Source of the DNA: Poecilobothrus nobilitatus
Taxonomy: Eukaryota; Arthropoda; Insecta; Diptera; Dolichopodidae
DNA: 64,000 nucleotides
Direction of reading: 5' to 3'
Assembly (NCBI GenBank): GCA_947095535.1
Contig: OX352773.1
Location: 91,298,670 to 91,362,669, forward strand
The notes beneath the pieces were generated by a model that saw nothing but the letters and a program-made list of their open reading frames with translations, ran no database searches and had not been told where the DNA came from. The position numbers were made by a program, and so were the translations under genes. Positions 38,810 to 52,005 of the stretch are shown in pieces; positions within the stretch are counted from its first letter, which is position 1, and each line of letters begins with the position of its first letter.

Positions 38810-41459
38810 TATATTTATTTTTCAATATTCTGAAATTTATATTATTATTTAAAAGCAAATTATTCATTAATAAGTAGAATTGTAATAAAATTTTATTTTA
38901 TATAAAAATTTAAATTTTAAGAAATTAAAAAACATGCAATCTTCATTAAAAATAAATGTCTCAAAAGCAAATAAAAATAAAACAGGACTTCCACGAACAA
39001 TAAAACAAAACAGGACAACAAAAACTGAATTATAAAAATAGAAAAATAATAGTAATTGAATTGAAATCACAATACTTATTATAAGTGATAAAATTATCTA
39101 AATTTTACTACACAAAAACATATATGTATAAAAAAATCATATATTTATTTAAGCAAAAAAGCTTAACATTAAAAAAAAATATGTTTAAAAAAAAGAGTTA
39201 AAAATATTTAATTCTTTTAAAAGGCAGAAAAAAAAAGCCAAAATATAAAAAATAAAAAAAAAATTAATTTAAAATTTAATTTAGAAAAATGACTAAAATA
39301 AAAGGTATAGTGTGAACACAAAAGTCAATACTGCGGGCAAGATACGACAATTCGTCATCAGCTTATTCGTAGTGGATTCAAAAGACAAAGAACTATAAAA
39401 GAGACTTGAGAGAACATCAATACAGTAATGAAAGATCAACCTAGAATAATTATTAATTTCAATGCATGTTTATGGTTTTTAATCATGTACCGCATATAAA
39501 TAAACAAATTAAAACTATTGTTTTTATGTATTTCCAATTATGAAATTTAATTAATGTTTGAAAGTCTAGATAAATCTTAAAATATTTTTTCAATGAAGTC
39601 TATATAAAAGAAATTACAAATAAGCTATGAATAATCATATAAGTGCATCATTTAATTAGTTATTGAATTTATAAAATAATTCTATTTTCATACACTTTTA
39701 TTATGTACCTAAAATATGTTATGTTTATTAGGTAAGTATGTACATATGTATGTAAGGTAAGTATTTACATATGTATGTGTATGTTAAAAACTTATATTAA
39801 AAGTAGCTATGATTAAAAGTCATATGTCTTTATTTATAATTAATATACATGTATATATCCTTTTTTATCATTTTTATAATTTTTATAATAATCATTTTTA
39901 TCACAGTTTATAATAACTGTGTATTATTATTTTAAATTTTTTAAACTAAATTTAATTTTTATCGGAAGTATATTGTAATTTGTAATGTATAGTATAAGTC
40001 GTTCATTATTTCTTTCACACCCTTTTTTGTACCTAACGATTAACGAACCATATTTACAAAACAAAAACTCTCTAAAATTGGTTGAGTAATGAGTACATAA
40101 TTATTCTTAGTAGTTTTCTCAGAAACCTAAAAAGAGAAAGAGAAAAAGGATAATTTAATAAAAAAAAATAGAATAAATTAAGAAAATAGTACCTATAAAA
40201 TATTTAGTTTAAAAATTTTAAGAGCCAACAAAAATTGTTTGGCTTCAATTAAGGTTGGAATTTGAATCTAATGTAGATTTGGTACTAAATCTTGCAATTA
40301 AGGATTTCTCTTTTGTCTCATATAGGAAAATATTATGAGTTATAGAAGCTGCAAAAATAATACTACATAGGTACATAATATGTATTTAAAAAAAATTAAC
40401 ATTGTCAAGTATGGTCTATTACCTATGGTTATGATATTGCAATCTAAACTATATTCCTTAATCCTTGCATTGTTATATATAGTTCGTACAATCTTTTTCA
40501 ATCAAAGTGGAAAATTAAAATTGTGATACTGTTGGAAAACGACCAGAAAAAAAGCCACTTTAGTATGTACTTAAGATTAAAATTTGATTTAATCCTTTTA
40601 CAATTTAAATAAATATCCTTTAATAAACTTTTGAAGCAAATCATTTTTTTTTTTTATCGAAAATAAAATTGGATCAAATTATTTATACAAAGTAATAAGA
40701 TTATATATACATACATTATACATATGTATGTATCTATATTATATTCTATTTCTACGTACATATAATATATTTATGTTTGTACATATGTACATTTGCTATG
40801 TATATCATCACAAGATAATTTGGAAATAAATTTAATAAAGCATTTTCTTAAATTTAAAAAAAATTCCAGAAACAAAATTCATCGCATTACGTACATACTT
40901 ACATACATATGTTAAGTAAAAATAAAAACAAACAGGTGAAATGAATGACAAAGGGATACATTAAAAGCTTCCAAAGTCAAATATCTTAAATATCTCTACA
41001 TAATATATGTACAATATATGTATATATACATATATAATATTTATGTATGTTCATTAAGTACCTACCTTTAATTTTATTTATATAGAATAAACTGAAATGA
41101 ATATCACTGCATCCATATGTTTCTCTTTCCATGTTTTTTTCTTGATGGATTCAATCCAATAAAGAAAAACAACAAAGAAAAATAAAATTTTGATGATTCC
41201 TTTTGCGCATCTTCTAATCTTCATCATTCCTCTCGTGAAGGTCGCTCTTCGATTTACATAAATAAATAGAAATTATATTTTTAATTAAATAAATAACAAA
41301 TTACAAGAGTAAATAATATAAAGCCAACACCAAATTTTATATACATATATATACATACATACATCCATACATAGGTAATATGATGCAGTTATATAAACAA
41401 GGTATATATAAACGTATGTAGGTACTAAACTAACTTTTATATTTTTGATTTTTAAATTG
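38810..41459. other. Ssu72 3' flank and AT-rich intergenic DNA
   Basis: Contains the probable Ssu72 3' UTR and then A/T-rich DNA with ACATATGTATGT microsatellites (about 39,740-39,780 and 40,710-40,800). No gene or RNA is recognised. Short open frames on either strand are AT-driven. Confidence 0.6.
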
Positions 41460-41801
41460 AATAGAATGAGCGAGAGATGAATTAACCCAAAATGAGAATT
41501 ACAATTTACATTACAAATACATTACAATACAATACAATTGAATTCGGTTTGGTTTGGTTGGTATCATTCCTATGTTTATTCATGATATAGTTTGAGTAAG
41601 ATGGATCGACTCGACGTAGAGATGGTTGAGAGTTGAGAATTTGAGAGTTGAGACTAGAGACTTCAATAAAATTGCTTAAACCAAAACTTTTTTGTGGTAG
41701 AGCTAGTGAGTAGTGTTTTGTATGTGTGTGTATGTATATATATAAAAATATAAGAAGAGCATATTTTACGGTATAAAAAATATTAACGGCACCATATCAT
41801 G
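41460..41801 (+). promoter_or_regulatory. Possible promoter or 5' UTR exon of the right-hand gene
   Basis: A less AT-rich patch with GAGCGAGAGATG, a short minisatellite of GTTGAGAGTTGAGA units (about 41,622-41,660), a GT microsatellite (about 41,718) and TATATATATAAAAATA (about 41,735). It ends in ATATCATG followed by GTAAGG at 41,802, a strong splice-donor match. I infer a promoter with a 5' untranslated exon of a gene transcribed rightwards. No coding sequence is visible. Confidence 0.35.
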
Positions 41802-44800
41802 GTAAGGTAATCCCCTTATTTAAAAATTATTTATAATTTATTTTCTCTTTTTTACTTTTTTTCAAACTTTCTTTGTTATTTTTAAATCTCCTCCTCAATT
41901 AAAACAGAACAGTTTCAATTTTATCTTTGACGAAGTCGTTGTAGTCGGAACGGAAAGAAAACATTTATGTATATTTAAATTTCGGATAAAAAAAAAACAT
42001 AAATTGTCTTTTTTTAATTTAAATAATAAAAATAAAACTTCATTTAATATAATAATATGTATTATAATAATGTAATGTATATTATTAAAAATAATTAATT
42101 GTAAAGTGTTTTCAAGTGACAAAGAATTTTCTTATATTGAATTAAATTGATTTTACAAAAATAAAACCAAAAAAATTAATTGATAATACAGAAAATTTGT
42201 AAAAAAAAAAACAAATTAAAATTTTTTTAATATGGGGGTTTTAATATTCGACGTTTACTTACTACATAAGTAGCAATCAATTTATTTGCAAAATAAATGT
42301 CTTTTTTTTTCTTATTTTTTTTTTACTTTTTTTATGTATAAAAGATGCACACATACTTATATAAGTATGTAATCCTTAATGTACAATAGCGGTCGTAAAA
42401 TTGTGTGGAGGATAAATAAAACATCTTTGAAGATTAATTAAAGGTCATTTGATGATTTAGTTGTTTTTGTTGTTGTTATTATAAATTTTTTTTTTTTTTT
42501 AAATATTTAATTGAAACATTATATTTATGTTCTTTATATAATTATGTATATGTAATATTATATTTTATAAACTTAAATAAAAAAATGATTAAAGGGTTTC
42601 ATGTTAAAAAAAAAAATAAATAAAAAAATAAGAAAAAAAGTAATAGGTGAAGAAAGAAATGAAAACATTTATTTCTTCAGGATGGAATTTTTTTTTTAAT
42701 TAAATTTAATATATTTATAACAATAACGAATGGCAATAATTTATTTAGTAATTTTGACGTTATACAGCTAACTTTGAAGTAAGTTTATAAAATGTAGAAC
42801 AGAGTTAAAGAAGGGAACGGATAAACAAAAATTTTCTTTCTATTACCTATTTCCCTTCTCAAAAATCTTTAAATGTAAAACAACCTCACGATATTCTTTT
42901 GTAACCGATTCAAATTTTTATATTTTAATTTAAATTAAGATTTTTTTTTTTCTAAAATTTAATAATCTGTGGCAGTTTGTCTGCGAAAAAATAAAATTAA
43001 AAAATGTCCTTTGTCCTATCCAGTGATAATTTTTTAAGGATTATCAGATATTTCAGCGTTTTAAATACAATTACTTGAAAATCTTGAGAATCTTAAAGCT
43101 CAAAAACAAATATTTCTTTAAATTAATATTTAAATTTATTTTAATTGAAGTTTTTAAGCTCCAAAATACGTCTTCATTCATGTTTCATATTTATTGTATG
43201 TATGTACATATATTGTTGTCTATTTAAGGAAAGAAAGAAAGGTCAATGTAATCACAGAAAGTAAAAAAAAAAAAGTTTAAATAATTAAATTGATTAAATT
43301 GATAATATCTACATATAGTAACTGGTAGTAGGTCTACGTACATATGTACATAATGTATGTTATTACAAATTAATAATAATTTTCTAATATTCAGACACAT
43401 ATGTACCTATAAATAAATTTTTATATACTATATAAAAATGTAAATAAATTTTAAAAACACAATATTTTGAGTAAAATCTGTTTAAAATATAGGTAATAGC
43501 TCTTTTGAGAAATAAATAAATAAAAATTAATATAAATTGCCAGTACTGTGTTTATAACAAATTTTTTGTATACATAAATTAAATAAGAAATTTCTGTATG
43601 TACATCATATACATAAAAAATTATTGAAAATTGCGTATTTGTTGATTGTCATATTAAAAAAAAAAATTTTTTTTTTATTTAAAAATGTATGTATAAAATT
43701 ATTTTTTTTTTCATCTTAATTTCTTTGTTGTTTTTTTTTAATTATTAATAAATTTTTAATTAATAAATATTATAATATAAATAAGTTGTATTTATTTTGG
43801 CGTAATTTAATACTAATTAATTTATTTATATATGTAGGTAAATACAATATTTATTATAAATTCAATATTGTAGCAATATGATAACTATACAAAATATACA
43901 TACATATGTACAATTAAATATAGAACATGGACATGCATTATTTTATAATATTATTAATTTTTTTTTTTTTTTTAGTTTAAATAAAGACATTTTCAAAAAT
44001 TTCTAACTAAAACTAACATTAATTTAAAATAAGTATTTAGAGAGAGAGAAAAAAAACAGACATATGTATGTATGTACCTACATACTAGGATTATTTGCCA
44101 GATTTAAGAGCTATTATGTTTTAAATATAAATTAAAAAAAAAATAAATAGTTGAACTCCTATAGTTATGCTTTTAAATTAATAAAACATGCAAAAGTTGA
44201 AAAAAGGAAAGTTTAAATGAATTTTCTTTTTAAAGTGTAGTAAAAAATTTGTTTGATAAAAAAGGAAAAATAAAAAAAGGATAAAAGAAAAAAATTTTGG
44301 GCATGGCTGAATAAAATGAATACAACATATTTTTATTTACATTGGAATTTTTGTATTTTTTTTATATCTACATGCAAACATACATATATAATATTAGTAA
44401 ATATCTATATATGTATAGTATACATACCTATGTCAAAATAAAGGTTATATTTTTAAATATTTAAATTTTCTTCTATTATATAAATTCAAAATAACAAGAA
44501 AATATGAAAACTTTAAATTAAAATTAAGAAAATTAAAATAAAGAGACGAAAAGAAAAGTATAAAAGAGAATTTGGTTTGGAAATTTCTTTTAATTTCAAA
44601 CAATTTTTGAAACAACAACAAAAATATAAAGTACATACATATTTTATTATACTTAAATTTTATATACATATTAAGGATGTAATGTAGTTAGTACATAGAT
44701 ATATAAAAGTAAATAAAATTTTAAAAAAGTATATTGGAGTAGTAGAGTAAAAATCATTAAAAACATTACATAAAGAAGAGAATATTAATTGTTTTTGTTT

Positions 44801-47626
44801 TATGTACATATATATATATATACATAATACATATATATATGTATGTACCTTTTTTTGCACTGTTGTATATCGTATATGTATGTACCTACAAATAATTTTT
44901 TCCTTTTGTTTTTCAGTTTATCAAATTTTTAGAAGTTTTCTTTTGTTAAGTATATTGTCCTTTTCTATGTACATACATAAAATATGTACTGCTATTTTGT
45001 TTTTTGGTTATTTAAAATAATTATTTATTTAATCGTTTATACATTAATATAAAATTGACAATTTTACTCATATAGGACATTAATTGTCCTATTGAAATTA
45101 ATTGTTTTCAAAAACTTCATATAATTTTTTTTTTATATATAAAATGGGTTATTGTTTTTTTAAATAAATTCTTGTTTGTCAAAATATATTAATTATAATA
45201 TAAAGTTCTACATACCTATGTAATATGTATGTATGTATGTATATTAACAATATAAGTATCTGTAGATATTTGCAATATTAACAATGCACAGTTAATTTCT
45301 TAGTGAATTAAACAAAAAATTTCAAAGATTCGAATACATAAATTTTATTAATTTAATTTTTGTAACGATGCAAGTAATAAAAGAAAATATGGGATAAAAA
45401 AATAACATTTAAAATACTTAAAATCCTAAAAAAATCAAAAATTCTTAAAAAAGAAGGTATAAAAGGACAAAATAAAATTACACAAACAATTAAAAAAAAA
45501 AAGCTAAGATTTTATATAGAAAGAAAATGTATTGTGCATAACAAGGTGTAGAGAATTTTACTTGAAAATTTTTCGAAAGGACAACAAAGTAAATTGAATG
45601 TATTAATATACCTATACAGTTCTATATATATACATACATATATATTTACTTATATATATAAATAAATAGATATGTATTATGTCTTATATAAAAATATTAA
45701 CAAAAACCAAAATTACAAAGAATGGTTTAAATGCTTTAAATATATAATATTTATATAAAGGTAAAAATATATCTATGTATATATGTATTATGTATTTTTT
45801 TTTTTTTACTAAACAAACAATATAAAAAATTATAAAAAAAAATGCAGGTGAAGAACATTCATTTATAAAATAAAGATAAAAAGGAAAAGTTTCATTATAG
45901 GTACACCTATAAAATAAAGAAAATTTAAAATTTGGTTATATTTTAATCGGTATTGTTCTTTTTTTTAAATAAGAAAAATATTTTTATATCTATGTAGGTA
46001 CCTATGTACTCTGTTTCTTTTATGTTAAATATAAAGTACTTTATGTACATAAATATACGAATATTATAAATAAATATTTGAGAAAAACAATTTTTTTTTT
46101 AACTGTCGACAGTATTGGAATTTGAAAACAAAACATACTATATAAAATAAAATTTTTATATTCTTTTATTAATTTTAATATAACAAAGAAAGGTAAAAAA
46201 AAAAAACATTTTTAGATCTAGAAAAACAAAACTAATATACCTACACTTATAATTATTAATGCTATTAAATTTCAATTAAAATCAAATTAAAACAAATTCG
46301 GCTTTCATTTACTAATATACTGACGTATACTACATACATACATATACATATATAGTATGCAAACTGTTAATTATATTTTAAATTGTCTAACCTATACCTA
46401 AAGAATAATTCTTAAAGCTAAATTGAGATAATAAATGGATAAGGTAAAAAAAAAAAAAACTCTTAATCCATAGTTGAATGTAGATTAGGAATTGCATAAG
46501 TTAATGGTAAGAATTTTTTGAAATACATAATTTAGAACATTATGTAAATTTCCGTTTTATAAATACTATAATAATGAAATAATTATATATATATATAAAT
46601 AATGCACATAAATATAAAAATATATACATATATGTACATAATTGTAAATAAAAAATACAAAAACAAAAACTATTTTGAAAAATGAATTCAAATAAATTTG
46701 CTTTTAGTTCTTTTGAAATCCTTAAAATATTTTTTTTTTTAGGCCATAAGTTTACATTACACATACAATGTAATATGCTTCTTTGTGTTCGTGACAATTT
46801 AAACCGTTTGGGAAAATCACGTTTTTATCATATCTTTTAACTGTAAGATATTGATTTTGAAAAAAACAATTTACCACCCTTTCATACAATTTATTTAAAA
46901 CAGAAAACATTAACTACTTATATAAGTAACTATCTACATCAGATATAACTATACATAAGAAAAAGTGTGTCACCTCATAGTAAAACTTCAATAAAATGAT
47001 TTTAACCTTTTTTTTAATACATACAGAACTTTATTTTGAACAGAGTTTATTCTAATCATAGTTCTATTCTAAGTTAAAATATTTAATCACTTTCTGATTA
47101 AAAAATCGATCACTTAGTTACCTTTTTTTTTGGATTTAGCAAAACTGGTAAAATAGTTCAATATTAATTTTAGGCTGGTTACTTCGACTAATTACAAAAA
47201 TAATTCTTTTTTTTTTTTTTTGAAACCCTTTAAATCATTACAATTTACAATAAAATACTTGTCAATTTAAATTAAAAAAAAAATAATAAAAAATTTTAAA
47301 AGTCAGTTCTAAACAAAATATTATTAATCTAAATAGGTTTATAAAAATTTAAGCAAATTAACAAAATGTGAAATAAAATATTGCAGAAAAAAAATATTTC
47401 TAAATATTATGAAGTGAGAATTAAAAAAAAGTTTAAATTAAAAAAAGTGAAAGGCATACCAACATGCAATAAAAAAATATACCTAATTTTAAAATATTTG
47501 AAAAAATGATTTTTTAATCAATATGATTAAAATAAAATTATTTAAAAAATAAATTATTAAAATAAAACCTTTTTATAATAACAAAAAAAAAAAAAAAATC
47601 TAATATAAAATAAAAAATAAATCAAA
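41802..47626. other. Long AT-rich non-coding stretch
   Basis: Strongly A/T-rich with many poly-A/T runs and repeated ACATACATATGTATGT palindromic microsatellites (for example about 43,195-43,210, 44,060, 44,803-44,850, 45,225, 45,630). Probably intron or upstream sequence of a gene further right. No gene, structured RNA or mobile element is recognised. Confidence 0.55.
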
Positions 47627-47695
47627 ATGCATTATAAAGAGGATTATGGAGCAGCTGAACATCCAAAGGAATTGGATTGGCCATTTTTAATTAAG
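47627..47695 (+). CDS. Candidate first coding exon, gene extends right
   Basis: An ATG preceded by CAAA (CAAAATGC) opens 23 codons of markedly higher complexity and GC than the surrounding DNA (MHYKEDYGAAEHPKELDWPF...), ending exactly at AAG followed by GTGAAT, an acceptable donor in phase 0. No downstream coding exon was found up to the window end, so the intron would exceed 16 kb, as in many fly neuronal or developmental genes. I do not recognise the protein. A chance open frame cannot be excluded. Confidence 0.35.
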
Positions 47696-47779
47696 GTGAA
47701 TAGGTTTGCTATTAAAATATATTTGTTTATAAAAATGTATGATTTATTCAGTTCAAAAGTTCGTCTAACTAATAAATAG

Positions 47780-48060
47780 CTAATAAACCTGTTTCCTCAA
47801 AATCTGAATTTTTTAAAATCCAGTTTTCTCAGAATATCGTTTCCTTAAATTATTCTGTTTTTACCTTAAAATCTGGTTTTTATTTGTAACTTTAAGTAAA
47901 GAAGAAACAGCTATCCTTGTTTCTTTAGCAAATAGATTAAAATACAAGATTTATGTCTGTCAAGGTTTTTTTTTTCTAGATTTTTTGTTAGGATTTGAAG
48001 AAAAGGTATTTTGAGTTTACTGAATTTTAAAAATCAGGATATTAAGAAACTGGATTATGC
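47780..48060. repeat. Fold-back (inverted-repeat) element
   Basis: About 75 bp starting CCTGTTTCCTCAAAATCTGA near 47,788 is repeated, inverted and diverged, up to about 48,055 (read in reverse as CCAGTTTCTTAATATCCTGA). The arms are similar along most of their length and separated by about 130 bp. This fits a non-autonomous fold-back or MITE-like insertion just inside the putative intron. Confidence 0.6.
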
Positions 48061-48279
48061 ATAACGGACTTTTTCCATCCTCATTGGACAAATAAATGTT
48101 TTTTTAAACACTTCAACCTAACAAAGTTAAATTACTTACCACATCCGTAACTTTACTTGTTATAATGTTTTTAACCATCTATCTTAATTTTTTTGTTGAA
48201 AAGATTTTATCACTTTACTTTTTCGTAATATTTTTTTTAAGGTGAAATTAATGCTCAGTTGAATGAAGCAATAAGCCCA

Positions 48280-48735
48280 CAGATACCTACAATTTCCCCT
48301 TGGTAGTGTCAGGTTCTTACTGACTAAGCCCACACCCCTTTTACTCGATATAATGGGATTAAACCCCTACTTGCTAACGCAAAATATTGACTAGGGAGTC
48401 GAGATAGGAAAGAATGGGACGAGGATGCGAAAACATTGAATTGGGAGTGGGACAAAGGCGGACAATGAATCTGCTTGTTAATATTACTATTTTGCTAACA
48501 GTGACTATAGCCATCAGCAGTTATAACATGCAGTAGTATATAACACTCTACTGCATGAGGTAACTAGTTGAAGGTAAACCACTGTCGCTGTAGCAACTAT
48601 TATTGGTATTGGTAACTATTTAGTTATTAATATTATTATTATTTATTACAGAGTCAGGGGCCAGGGCCATCAGTGGATTACAATTTACAACGTACATTTA
48701 TAGTATATAACACCTTCCTGCATGATTAAGTATAT
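48280..48735. repeat. GC-richer interspersed repeat with internal duplication
   Basis: A block clearly less AT-rich than its surroundings, containing GGTAGTGTCAGGTTCTTACT, GACTAAGCCCACACCCC and GGACAATGAATCTGCTTG. A stretch at about 48,500-48,560 (GCCATCAGCAGTTATAAC ... ATATAACAC...CTGCATGA) recurs imperfectly at about 48,667-48,727. I infer a degraded transposable element, class unknown. No open frame of note. Confidence 0.55.
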
Positions 48736-49575
48736 TTTTTTGTGTTGCAAAATTTATAAAGCGATTTATTTAACCGTTGAAAAAAAAATGTCAAGCAAAT
48801 TGCTTAGCGATTTTGAACGCATCGAATAAATATACGTCGCATAAAAAACACTGCATAAAATTTTTGCATAAACGTTTCGTAAAGTTTACGAACACTAATA
48901 CATACACAAGTCCTCGTTTCTGATTTTAACTAATTCTGATTAGTTTGATTTAACGTTAAGTTTTTAATTCGCAAACTGTGCGCTAAAACATTTAGTATAA
49001 ATTAGTCCTCATGTTCTTTACGCAAACGTACTTCTTTGTCTAAAGCGTTTTCTTAAAGTTATGTGTCAATATTGTTAATTTGAAACAAAAACAAAAAAGA
49101 ATAAATATCTCTATAAAAAATACAAATGTGTTGCGTGTACCTAAATAATCTACATAAACTGTACGTTTTTGTTACGAATTCGGAGTATACTTTTTTTTTT
49201 CCTAAAGGTTAAATATTTAATTTAAATATTTGAAGTATTATTTAAGGATTTTAGAAAAATATTTGAAATTTCTTATCTGTCGAAATTTAAATAAGTAACA
49301 ATAACAGAATTTTTTCAATTTTCAATTTTTTTAGTTTTCAAAAATAAAATTTTTTTTTTCAAAATTGTTAACTCATGTGTAAGGTTCAATTCATTGTCTT
49401 TTATTTGAAAAATTTGGAATTTAAATAAAATGTGTTTCAGTGTACACGTGAATAAATAAAAATGTAATTCAATAAATTTTATTATCCTTGACTGTTATAA
49501 AGAAAAATAAAATATATTGTAAAAATTAAATAGATTTTCTCAAAAGTTTCTTAGATTACAAGATTTTATCCAGTA
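48736..49575. other. AT-rich spacer with a short palindrome
   Basis: No gene seen. TTCGTAAA, one base, then TTTACGAA at about 48,876-48,892 is an inverted repeat in a slightly less AT-rich stretch. The rest is poly-T-bearing A/T-rich sequence. Confidence 0.5.
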
Positions 49576-50053
49576 CAGAATTGTATAATTTCAAGTACGT
49601 ACTGGTACGTACAGTACAATTACCAGTTTCTTTATTGGTAAATTTTTTAAGTAAACTTTTTCAGTAAGGCTACTTAAAGGGTACTGAAATTTCACGAGTA
49701 TTCCAGTACAAAAACTGGTATTGGAGGTCACCAGTACTTCACCATTACTACCAGTAATACCAGTACCATACCAATACTATAACCAGTACCATTCCAGTAC
49801 CACTAGTATTTCGCCAGTACTTCGTACAAATTTTCAAATAATTTAAATATTATTTTACTAATTGTGCAATTAACTTTGTTTTTACTTATTATTACAAATT
49901 CATAACTCAAATGATATATTTTTAACGTATTATATTAAAATGAAATAAATATATGTACCTTACTGGAAAGTTTACTGGAAAAATTTACCAGTAAAGGAAC
50001 TGGTACTGGTTCAGTTACTGAATACTAATGTACTTAAGTATCGAACAACTCTG
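49576..50053. mobile_element. hAT-like MITE, CCAGTAC-rich
   Basis: The ends form imperfect terminal inverted repeats: CAGAATTGTATAATTTCAAG at the left, and the right end read in reverse is CAGAGTTGTTCGATACTTAAG. They are flanked by candidate 8-bp target duplications ATCCAGTA (49,568-49,575) and ATTCATTA (50,054-50,061), matching at 6 of 8 bases. CAG-type ends and 8-bp duplications are typical of hAT transposons. The 478-bp interior has no transposase and is packed with CCAGTAC and GTACTGG words in both orientations. Confidence 0.72.
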
Positions 50054-50939
50054 ATTCATTACACTATTTTAATATTACGATTGCTCTGTTATTATTAAAA
50101 TATATTATATTAAAACAACGGTTTCAGTTAATATTTTGATTCTTTTTTGATACTTTTTCAGATTTTTAATATTCTATTGATTGATATTCTATTGTTTTCC
50201 TTTTGGAAAATAGTATAAAACTCTGTAGCACCTTATATAAATACGAACATTTACATATTTCTCATATTATTTTATTTTTAACGTTCAATTCATAATATAT
50301 ATACATACTTATATATAAATTAATAATTTTAGGGCTCTAGTAAATCGTATTATCGTAAATCGTCGAGATCCAGAAATCTGGTTGGCAACGCTTTATAGAA
50401 GGGGAATTTTATACATTGTTCTACTTTATATGGTTCCGATTTTAGAGATATAAAAACTAAATTAAATTATTTAGAGCGTGAAAAAGTTTTTAAGAACCCA
50501 TATTTTCCAAAAGGGTGAGAACAAGAAAAATTTTGACTTTTCAAAATCCCGCTTTTGAGATATTTCAAAGGGAAAGGGAAAATGGCGAAGGAAAAGGGAT
50601 AGAAAAAAAATTGTTAAATTCGTAATTAAACAGCTTAAAAAGCTCTTTCTAAATAAGCTATCGAAATACACAGTGTTTCGGAAGGAAATTGAGTTTGAAA
50701 CAAAATAAAACATATAAAGATTATATGCCCACAAAAATAAAAGCAGGTTATTTACCCTACAAAATACATTTTGTTGCGTCTCTCTAAAATAAGCCGTTAA
50801 AAAGTTATAGGTATTTTTATAAAAAATCACTAAAAAATTTGTAAAGCCGAAAACGAATGTAGTACCACTCCTATACAATTGCTTCGTAGTTTAACCATCC
50901 CAAATTGCTCCAGAATGAATAAAGTTTTTATACGAGGCA

Positions 50940-52005
50940 CCCTATATATTAAATATTTTAATATGCAGCCCGCACTACCTTAAGTTCTTTATTGTTGAAA
51001 TATATATACGTATATAACAAAAACTAATAAGGAAGGACTTTAGAGTTAGCTATAAAATCAGGGTTTTAATAATTTGTTTAATGGAGATTTGTGTTTTGTT
51101 ATATTATGATTTATATATTTTTTATTCCACTATTTTATGTGTTTTGTTGTTGAAATATTTATGTAAACAAAATGATTTGAGAGGAATTTTGGAGTTGGTT
51201 ACAAAACCAGGATTTATACGCCTTTTACAAAATATAGAGTTTGTGACGAAATCAGGATTTTTCCCCTTTCTCAGAATATTTATTTATATACTAAGGAAGG
51301 ATTTTAGAGTTGGCTTCAAAACAAAGGTTTCAATCTCTTGTTTAACGGGGTTACCTTAAATATAGGATGTTTCAACAAAACATTGAGTTTAAAACAAATT
51401 TTTCTCTTCAAAATCATTTCAAATCTCATAACTTTCTAATTGCTGTGCACATGAAAACTTTTAGTACTCAAAATTAAAACTTGTAATCTGGGTGAGTCCC
51501 AAAGTCCCAATTTCCCACAAAAAAAATCTACATCAAATCTAAATTACTTTAAATACTTGTTAAAATATATATCTATGTATATGTATGTAAAAATAATAGG
51601 AAAGTTGATTACAAAATCATAATTCAATAAGTTGACTTTAAAGTTGATTACAAAATCATGATTCAATAAGTTGTTAGCAGGGTTCGGGGACGGTAGCCCC
51701 TACTATTTTAAATTATTTGTTGTGTAAATAACAAATGTTATGTAAATACTTATATATGTAAAATGATAATTAGAAAGGACTTTTGAGATGGTTTGAAAAT
51801 CAGGGTCCAATAATTTATTTAGTGGAGGTTTGGGGGAGGCAGCCCCGACTTTTTTATATTTTTTGATGAAATATGTATGCAATTAAAACAATTAGGAAGA
51901 ACTTTAAAATTTGTTACTAAATCAGAGTTTTTTGCTTTTTCCAGAATATTTTTCGCAGTTTCGCACATTTTTGAATTTATGGATTTTTGTTTTTTTTATA
52001 CATTT
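50940..52005. repeat. Degenerate tandem array, roughly 100-250 bp units
   Basis: At least six diverged direct copies of a unit resembling AATTAGGAAGGACTTTAGAG, TTGGTTACAAAATCAGGG, TTCAATAATTTGTTTA and GGAGGTTTGGGG. Starts lie near 51,027, 51,178, 51,294, 51,595, 51,763 and 51,887, plus a short tandem pair at 51,603-51,680. TTGTTGAAATAT-like segments separate several copies. It begins just after a GAGGCACCCTATATATT block like those at insect MITE ends. Confidence 0.6.

Noticed and set aside
50471..50878. 135-codon minus-strand open frame
   Set aside because: Phe/Leu/Asn/Tyr-rich translation of A/T-rich repeat DNA with no motif, splice context or promoter; it lies at the edge of a degenerate repeat region.
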